Both the position numbers and the translations under genes were made by a program. From Phallus indusiatus (lineage: Eukaryota; Basidiomycota; Agaricomycetes; Phallales; Phallaceae), in NCBI GenBank assembly GCA_027605045.1, contig JAQFWX010000138.1:27400-91399 (forward strand): 64,000 nt of DNA. Reading direction: 5' to 3'. Under the pieces are notes generated by a model that did no database searches, had not been told where the DNA came from, and saw only the letters and a program-made list of their open reading frames with translations. Below, piece by piece: positions 57,587 to 64,000 of this stretch. The stretch's first letter is position 1. Every line of letters starts with the position of its first letter.

Positions 57587-58300
57587 CTACTCTTCTAAAT
57601 CTTCGCCTTCTATCACTGTCTCACCGTCATCCGAAAACTTGACATTTTTCTTCAAAAACAGGAAAAAACGTGAGTAACAAAAAAGTCGGCAAGGCAACAA
57701 TCCTTACAGGACTATCGTGACTCTTCCCAATAAATTTGGTATGATCTAGAATTTCTTTTAGACATTGTTTGTGCTTATAAACCTGGGCAACGTACGTCCA
57801 AATGCAATCAGTTGCCCAGAGGGGTTCGTGAATTCGATGCGCGTGTACGCAAGTGACCGCCCTTTACATTTCGAATGAGCATTAGCAATCTCATTAAAGA
57901 ATGCAAAATACCTACCAAGACCAACAACAGCAGCCTTGGCATATAAGGTATCACCAGTGGTGCCGGCAGCTTTTACAAATGAAGTGCCAATCTCAGTGGA
58001 GACACCTAGGAAAATTGGAATTGAACTGAAATTGCCTCGGCTGTTCTAAAAACAACTACCTGTCATAAAGTGGCCCTTCGAAGCTTTGTTTCATCATCAA
58101 ATAGAGTTTTTCATAAACTGGAACAGAGTTCGACAAACCGACTGCCAGGGAGCCAAGGGTATCGGTGAGGGAGCAGATAAGCCCACCATGGACGGTCCGT
58201 TCAAAGAACAGGTGTCAGCTGGAGTACTAAAGCGCTTCAAGAAAACTGGCACACCTTTACTCTATTCACTATATGCCACAATGATGTTATTAGGACGAAG
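57587..58300 (-). CDS. Hotdog-fold thioesterase (PaaI/ACOT13-like), N terminus unresolved
   Basis: Seven 3' exons are clear: up to 58139, then 58083-58060 (24 nt), 58005-57916, 57861-57796, 57745-57708 and 57649-57587, each in phase. They encode RTVHGGLICSLTDTLGSLAV, ASKGHFMT (the small exon), GVSTEIGTSFVKAAGTTGDT, LYAKAAVVGLGRSLAYTRIE, FGHHTKFIGKSHDSP and an acidic tail. HGG and the aspartate of TDTLG are the acyl-CoA thioesterase active-site features. Upstream, FSTPADTCSLN looks like the normal preceding segment, but it is one nucleotide out of frame with RTVHGG at about 58198-58203. I could not resolve this with an intron. The start lies further upstream and was not found. It may be a real frameshift, a sequence error or an unrecognised junction. 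The 5' limit given is approximate. Confidence 0.65.
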
Positions 58301-58785
58301 CAGAAAAAGGTAGGTGCACTAACGGTTATAATCTTCTATCTTTAAGGATACATGGACGGTTCCAGGAACGGCTTTTTCTATATGAAGCTGTGTCACCGTC
58401 AGCTCGAAGAATTTAGAAACTCGGAAAACAATCACATTTGGAAAACACGTGAAATCGTGTCCTTCGTGGTGAATCGGAAGTTAGGTCAAATGCCTCGGCA
58501 TCATGATTGCGTAGTAAATATCCTACCTTTATTATCTATAAATGATTTCCAAACCTAACAAGAGATGTCAATATGAGATTTGGAGTACTGCTCAGATGGC
58601 TAACCCGTCTCGTAAATCTCAAACAAGCACTCATGTCAGATGTAAGTCAATGAAAAGAGTTTGGACCACTTTGGACCACCGAAAGATTTGCAGACCCTCG
58701 GAAGGACCACTCCGGAAATTTCCCTTCGGCATCAAATGAGGACTAGTGCGGACCAAACCTCTTCTTGATCTTATTCGATACCATC

Positions 58786-60106
58786 ATGAACGATGATGCG
58801 TTTGTAGTTTACTTCGCAGTATCACCTCAATCAATCAGACCATTCCTGAAGATACCTGTTACGCATGCAGCTATCTTCACATCCAAACCTTTAAAATGGG
58901 TTCGTTACGCGGCAGCCGCTGTTCTTGGCGCTGAAGGTGGATTGTCAACACTTGATAGGCTAGCTCTCGATCTCGAAAACACACAACCCGATTCTCGTCA
59001 CTTTCTATATACCCCAACAGATTCCATTCGATTCATCGATATCGATGGCTTGAATCACCTTAAATCCTCACAATTTACAACAGAAAGCCGCACTGGATTT
59101 CAGGATGAGGTTAGGGCCAGAGACGAGCAAAAATGTGTCATCTCTGATCATGCCCCTGTGCTGTGCGAAGCCATGCACCTTATACCTCATTCTAAAGGAA
59201 GCAGCGTATGTAGTTAAAATTTATGCGAGCATGATCTTTTACTGATGCTCCTAAGTATATGCAAGCTCTCTGTCGTTGGCGCACAGGAGTTGATGAACCG
59301 GAAATTGAAACTATCACAGACATCCGTAATGGTGTCTATGTGAACAAGTTCATTCATTCATTTTTTACCGTCGGCCAAATGGCGATCCTAATGGTGCGTT
59401 TACAATGATCTTCTACATCTCATCTAAGAATTTGTAGACGCCAAACTTTGCCATGACTCGTGGAGATGTACTACCGGCATTAAATGTTGCGCAAGAAAGG
59501 ATCCCTTTCCATTTTACACCGCATTATTTTGTTCCCGAAAACGAGGCTGCACATAGGAACATGTTTCCACGAGACTGTCGTTATCCACCTGTTGATTGGG
59601 AACAAGCGTGGCCCAGGGACTGGCCCCCTCGCTTTCTTTGGGACTTTATATACGGTGTTATTATCTCCAGAAAATATGGGATTGAAGAAGAAATAGACGC
59701 CTTCAATCAAGAGTGTAATCGTCAATATTATCCTGAAGGCATCAAGACTGCGACACAAAGAGCAGAAGCGGAGATGGCTCAACGTAAACGCCAGCATGAC
59801 GAGAAGGTCAAGGAAAACAATGAGGCTAGGGACGCAAGAGCAGCAAGTAGGGGCCAACGCCAACTAATGGATTCCTATGACAGAGTCTTCTGTTCCTGGA
59901 TGCAACACCGCTTTGGACCACTTGGCCAGAAAACGCGTGCGCAGGATGAGGCGAGATTGCTTGAAGTGGAACAGAAGCGGCAACAGTCTAAAGCAAACGA
60001 TATCGCCAGATGGCAAGAAGGTGTTACAAAAGCTGACACAAAGCTCCAAGCCAATCCGAGCCGTCTTTCGGACCCAGGCCACCGTTCTAAAAGTACTATG
60101 TCCTAG
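58786..60106 (+). CDS. HNH_2-type nuclease-domain protein, intact array copy 1
   Basis: Exons 58786-59205, 59256-59393 and 59438-60106 give 1227 nt, 408 aa. A conserved N-terminal domain (FVVYFAVSP, PFLKIPVTHAAIF, KPLKWVRYAAAAVLGAEG) precedes the HNH core. This has Cys117 (KCVIS), Cys127 and His131 (LCEAMHLIPHSKGS), Asn165 (ITDIRNG) and His174 (KFIHSFF), the arrangement expected for PF13391-like HNH_2 domains. After the second intron comes FHFTPHYFVPENEA, a Trp-rich WPRDWPPRFLWDFIYG, and a charged Gln/Glu/Lys coiled coil to the end. All core residues are present, so nuclease activity is possible. The function of this fungal family is not established. No signal peptide; probably intracellular. 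Confidence 0.72.
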
Positions 60107-60712
60107 GAAATTCACTGGGACTCTTCACACCGAACGCTCGTGTTGCACTATCTGAACCCGCTGTCTCTTTTTCGTTGTGCTCCAATTTCAGCTTGCTGAA
60201 AGGCTGGGTCGTTAATGCCGCGTTTACATTCATCTATATTATTATCATTATTCATATCGCTATCAATTTCTTCAGTTCAATTGCGTAGGATTGCTTTCGT
60301 GTATACGAGATGTATATATCAGTTGTTGCACTGTAGTGATTAAAAAGCGTGCGCACATTTAAGTACCAAGTGAATTCGTGTCCTTTATGTATCATTTAGT
60401 TCCACGTCCTCAAGGCCTCAAGCTCAAGCACCGCACGGGATGGATACTGAACAGTATCTTTATTATCTAGGAAAGATTTCCAAACCAGCAAAGGTCAGAG
60501 ATATCATTATGAAATGGTTAGGTACCATTTTTACTACATATAGGTACGGAAGACAAACCAGTCTCGTGAGTCTCAAACAAGCGTGTCCGATGCAACAAAC
60601 CTCGGACGAAAAATGGAACGACCGTCCCTAATTTTTCCCTTCGGCATTACATTATGTAGTCATTAGAATTTAGTGCTGATTAAACCTTCTTTTGATCTTG
60701 ATCGATACCACC
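60107..60712. other. Spacer between HNH_2 copies 1 and 2
   Basis: About 600 bp. The last 240 bp repeat the sequence upstream of copy 1; the first part is AT-rich 3' flank with no gene. Confidence 0.5.
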
Positions 60713-62015
60713 ATGGACAATGATGAGTTTGTAGTTTATTTAACAGTCTCACCTCATCCAATTAGACCTTTCTTGAAGATACCCGTTTCGCATGCTGCTA
60801 TTTTCGCATCTAAACCTTTGAAATGGATTCGTTACGTGGCAGCCGCAGTCCTTGGCGCTGAAGGTGAATTGTTAACACTGAACAGGCAAGCTCTTGATCT
60901 CGAAGAAGCACAACCTGATTCTCTCCACTTGCTCTTTACCCCAACCAAATCCATTCGATTTATTGATATTGATGGTCTTAATCACATCAAATCTTCACAG
61001 TTCACGACAGAAAGCCGTACCGGGTTCCGGGATGAGATCATGGCAAGAGATAGACATCGATGTGTTATTTCTAATTACTATTCCGAAGACTGTGACGCTA
61101 TACACCTTATACCACATTCAAAGGGTAGCAGTGTACGTAGCCAAGCTTTAACTATCGCCTTTCACTGACGTTCCTGGACATAAGTACATACAAGCACTTT
61201 GTTGCTGGAGAACAAGAAAGAATGTGCCAGAAATTGAAGTTATCACAGACATCCGTAATGGCATATGTGCTAACAAGCTCATTCATTCGCACATTATTAA
61301 TGGTCAAATGGCGGTTTTGAGGGTATGTCTACAGTCACATTTCATATTTTATCATCTAAAGACCCTGGTAGACACCAAATTTCGCGATGGCTCGTGAAGA
61401 CGTGTTGCCAGCATCCAATGTTACCCAAGAAGCTAAACCTTTTTATTTCACGCCACATTATTTTTTCCCCGCTTATAAGGCTGACCTCCGAAGTGCATTC
61501 CCCCGTGACTGCCGCTATCCGCCTGTTGACCAGGGACAGGCGTGGCCCGAGGACTGGCCACCCCCTTTTTTGTGGGACTTTATATATGGCGTCATCATAT
61601 CTAGCGAATACGGAATAGATGGGGCAATGGATGATCTCAATCAAGAATGTAATCATCGATATTACCCTGAAGGCGTTAAGACTGCTACACAAAAAGCTGA
61701 AGCAGAGATTGCTCAACGCAAAAGTGAGCATGACAAGAGGGTCCAAAGACACTAAAGCTAGGGATGATAGAGCGGCAACTAGAGGTCAGCAGCAGCTTAT
61801 GGATTCATTTGACAAAGTTTTTGTTCTTGGATGCATCATCGCTTTGGACCGCTCGGCCAGAAGACGGATGCGGAGGACGAGGCAAACTTGTTGAAACTGG
61901 AACAGGAACGACAACAATTGAAAGCAGATGATATCGCCAGATGGCAAGAGGGTGTTACAAAAGCCAGCCCTTCATGCATAGGCTCGCAGCCGAAGGAGCA
62001 CCGCGTGGGAAAGTA
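60713..62015 (+). pseudogene. HNH_2 array copy 2, C-terminally broken
   Basis: Exons 60713-61132 and 61185-61322 have exactly the lengths of copy 1 (420 and 138 nt). The third begins at 61372. The HNH core is intact (AIHLIPHSKGSS, ITDIRNG, KLIHSHI). The frame closes at TAA 61753-61755 after KRVQRH, giving 313 aa, because of a 2-nt loss relative to copy 1. The sequence continues to match copy 1 in a shifted frame (KARDDRAATRGQQQLMDSFD). A further 1-nt loss near 61828 brings it to the third frame (MHHRFGPLGQKTDAEDEANL) up to about 62015. The first 313 residues, including the nuclease core, could still be made, so 'truncated gene' is an alternative reading. Confidence 0.72.
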
Positions 62016-62065
62016 GGGGTTTCGAGTCTCAGGTCTCAGAGCATCGCGTCGCGTTCCCTGCCACC

Positions 62066-63376
62066 ATGAACAACGACGAGTTCGTAATTTATTTTTCAGT
62101 ACCATCCCATCCGACAACTCCTTTCCTACAAATCCCGTCACGGATGTAGCCATCTTTACATCCAAACCCTTCAAGTGGATTCAATATGTGGCTTCTGTCA
62201 TTATGGGCGCTATGGGCGAATTAACAACGCTTGATATGATATCTTTAAATTTGGAAGATCCCCAACCTCATTTCCGCCATTTATTATTCACTCCAACATC
62301 TGCTATACGGTTTATTGATCCTCATGGTCTCAACCATATCAGATCTTCACAATATACCACTGAAAGCCGCCTCGGATTTCGTAACGATATCATCGCTAGA
62401 GACGAAGAATGCGTTATTTCGGGTTTACCTGCAATGTACTGTGATGCTATACACCTAATTCCGCATTCGAAGGGAAGCCAAGTATGTACTCAGCCCTCGG
62501 ACGATATTCCCCACTGATATCTTCGAAGTACATCCAAAAACTCTGTTGTTACAGGACAGGAAGCGATTCACCTGCCATTGAAAGTATCACAGATATACGG
62601 AACGGCATCTGCGCAAACGTACTTCTCCACAGGTGCTTTACCGTCGGTGACATGGCAATGTTGAGGGTACATTTGCGACTTTCCTTTATTTGTCATTCTA
62701 AGACTTTGGTAGACTCCTAACTTTGCGATGAGCCGCGAGGACGTCCTGCCACCTCCAATTACGGCGCAGGAAAATAAGCCTTTCTATTTTACACCACATT
62801 ACTTCATTTCCGAGGCGAAGAGTAACGTCAGAAATTGGTTTTCTCGGGATTGCTCCTACCCGCCTGTTGACGGGGAACAGGCGTGGCCCATGGACTGGCC
62901 TCCACCTTTCCTATGGGACTTTATATACGGCAACGTCGTCTCTCATCAATACGGTATACAGGGAGCAATAGATCACCTCACTCAAGAATGTCATCACGAG
63001 TATTACCCCCAGGGAATAAAGGCCGCAACCCAAAAGGCGGAAACAGAAATAGTGAAACGTCAAAGTGAGCACGACAAAAAGGTCAAGAAAGATAACAAGC
63101 TAGGGACAACACAGCCGCAGGTAGAGGTCAGGGCAACTCATGGACTCGTATGATAAAGTTCTTGGATGTTGGATGTATCACCGTCTTGGACCGCTTGGTC
63201 AGAAGAACGATGCGGAGGACGAGGTTGAATTGCGGAAGTTAGAAAATGAACGGCAACAGCTAAAAGCAACCGAAATTATCAACTGGCAACATGGTGTTAC
63301 ACAAGCCGAGGCCGGATTCCCACTCGAGCAGAACCTCCGTCCTGACCTACCTCATCATCCAAGTACCGCGTCCTAG
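62066..63376 (+). pseudogene. HNH_2 array copy 3, several frameshifts
   Basis: ATG 62066 (MNNDEFVIYFSVPSHPTTPF) is followed by a 1-nt loss near 62133-62137, so the first frame ends after about 28 codons. The shifted frame (VAIFTSKPFKWIQYV) then runs on through the HNH core (AIHLIPHSKGSQ, ITDIRNGICANVLLH) with both introns placed as in copy 1. Two more 1-nt losses, near 63097 and 63134, break the C-terminal coiled coil. Sequence matching the copy 1 tail ends at 63376 (HHPSTAS). The core residues are kept, but no single frame can produce a full protein. Confidence 0.8.
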
Positions 63377-63785
63377 ATCATCCGCTTTCATTTCCACCTG
63401 AATTGCTTTTCTCCATGCCTAATCTTGGTCTCGTTCTTGTCAGCGTGTTTGCTTGCTATTGGCTGCGCTTCCCCGTCAATCTCTGGACAGCAACATCTCG
63501 CACTGATTTCTCGTCGCTATCATGATCGTCTCCTAGACTCTCGCGCCCGCGTCCTCTCGTATCGTATATGTTTATTGACCTTGCCAACATCCCATTGTAT
63601 CCTTTAGCCACTTATGTACAATATTTGTCTCTCCGACTCTTCCTCTTCATTCTTTCTAATACTTTAGACGTTCATTGTCAATGCTTTGTGAAATTCTTAC
63701 TCTAATAACTGCTCAATTTGATACGCGTGTTTTAACACTCTCCCATGATTATTATATACTGATTAGTTCGTTACCTTCCAGCGAC

Positions 63786-64000
63786 ATGAATGACGCATTC
63801 GTGGTTTTGACATCTAGGGCCGTCACCATACATGAATTTTGAGGATACCCCGTAGCATGCGCACTGGGCATGCACCTATATTGGCATCCATTGGCATCTA
63901 ACCGTGACATAGATACGGCAGCCGCAGTTCAGGGCGCCGAATAATCACTCCGGACAAGCTAGTCTGAGCTCTCGATCTTGAAAACACGCAATCTGATTCT
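63786..64000 (+). pseudogene. HNH_2 array copy 4, heavily decayed, cut by the window edge
   Basis: ATG 63786 begins MNDAFVVLTS, and scattered matches to copy 1 continue: GCATGCGCA, ATATTGGCATCC, GATACGGCAGCCGCAGTTCAG, GGGCGCCGAA, AGCTCTCGATCTTGAAAAC and CACGCAATCTGATTCT. Stops and indels interrupt every frame. It is the most decayed of the four copies within the visible part. Confidence 0.75.

Larger units (their letters stand above)
58541..64000 (+). repeat. Tandem array of four HNH_2 gene copies with duplicated upstream leader
   Basis: Copies start at 58786, 60713, 62066 and 63786. Copies 1 and 2 also share upstream sequence: GATTTCCAAACC (58548 and 60476), GTCTCGT(A/G)A(A/G)TCTCAAACAAGC (about 58610 and 60560) and the TCTTGATC...CGATACCA-leader just before the ATG. 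So the duplicated unit includes at least 240 bp of promoter. Copy 4 runs off the right edge. Confidence 0.85.

Noticed and set aside
58086..58313. Plus-strand frame opposite the thioesterase
   Set aside because: The minus strand encodes the conserved HGG thioesterase core; the plus frame is its shadow.

Overview
The window is chromosomal DNA from a mushroom-forming basidiomycete (Agaricomycetes). Genes carry many short introns (about 35-70 nt, GT...AG). The gene set is typical of the group: a basidiomycete-type P450, an F-box/LRR-like protein, a Zn2Cys6-like protein, HNH nuclease-like genes, a CaaX protein and a Ypd1-type phosphotransfer protein. Genes lie on both strands without operons. No transposon, tRNA, rRNA or CRISPR array was recognised. 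Genus was not assigned. Exon maps were read by hand from splice consensus, frame continuity and family conservation. For nearly all genes with coordinates below, the summed exons give a whole number of codons.

Layout. 1-9.2 kb: the 3' part of a DUF4203/TMEM198-like membrane protein, then scc2 (cohesin loader) on the minus strand. 9.8-15.9 kb: an F-box protein, a small pseudogene, a FIST-domain protein and the RRM protein Vip1. 16.9-21.7 kb: a Zn2Cys6-like protein, a decayed and an intact copy of an unrecognised family ('EEYY family'), and ribosomal protein uL30/Rpl7. 22.9-30.6 kb: a 12-exon P450 and cohesin smc1. 31.3-33.6 kb: another decayed and another intact EEYY-family copy. 34-39.1 kb: an ER nucleotide-sugar transporter (Hut1 type), a STYX-like pseudophosphatase, an orphan protein (the intact relative of the 12.4 kb pseudogene) and a divergent HNH-like protein. 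39.5-50.4 kb: a Cdc25-type RasGEF with SH3 and WW domains, then two divergent ribosome-biogenesis genes (an L1-domain Utp30/Rsl1d1-like gene and bms1) about 100 bp apart, then Ypd1. 50.4-52.4 kb holds no gene I can see. 52.4-58.5 kb: a large disordered CaaX protein, alg6 and a hotdog thioesterase. 58.8-64 kb: a tandem array of four HNH_2-type genes, the first intact and the others increasingly broken, running off the window edge.

Functional themes. Housekeeping genes form loose groups: cohesin (scc2, smc1), ribosome synthesis (rpl7, utp30-like, bms1), signalling (RasGEF, Ypd1, STYX-like) and ER glycosylation (hut1-like, alg6). Between them sit three lineage-type families showing duplication and decay: the EEYY family (two intact, two decayed), the 37 kb orphan and its 12 kb pseudogene, and the HNH_2 array. 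These are the most novel-looking parts. Other points are two GC-AG introns whose use is required by frame, several very small exons (12, 16, 24 and 25 nt), a pseudophosphatase lacking its catalytic Arg, and a repeated WDE...PT motif in the CaaX protein.
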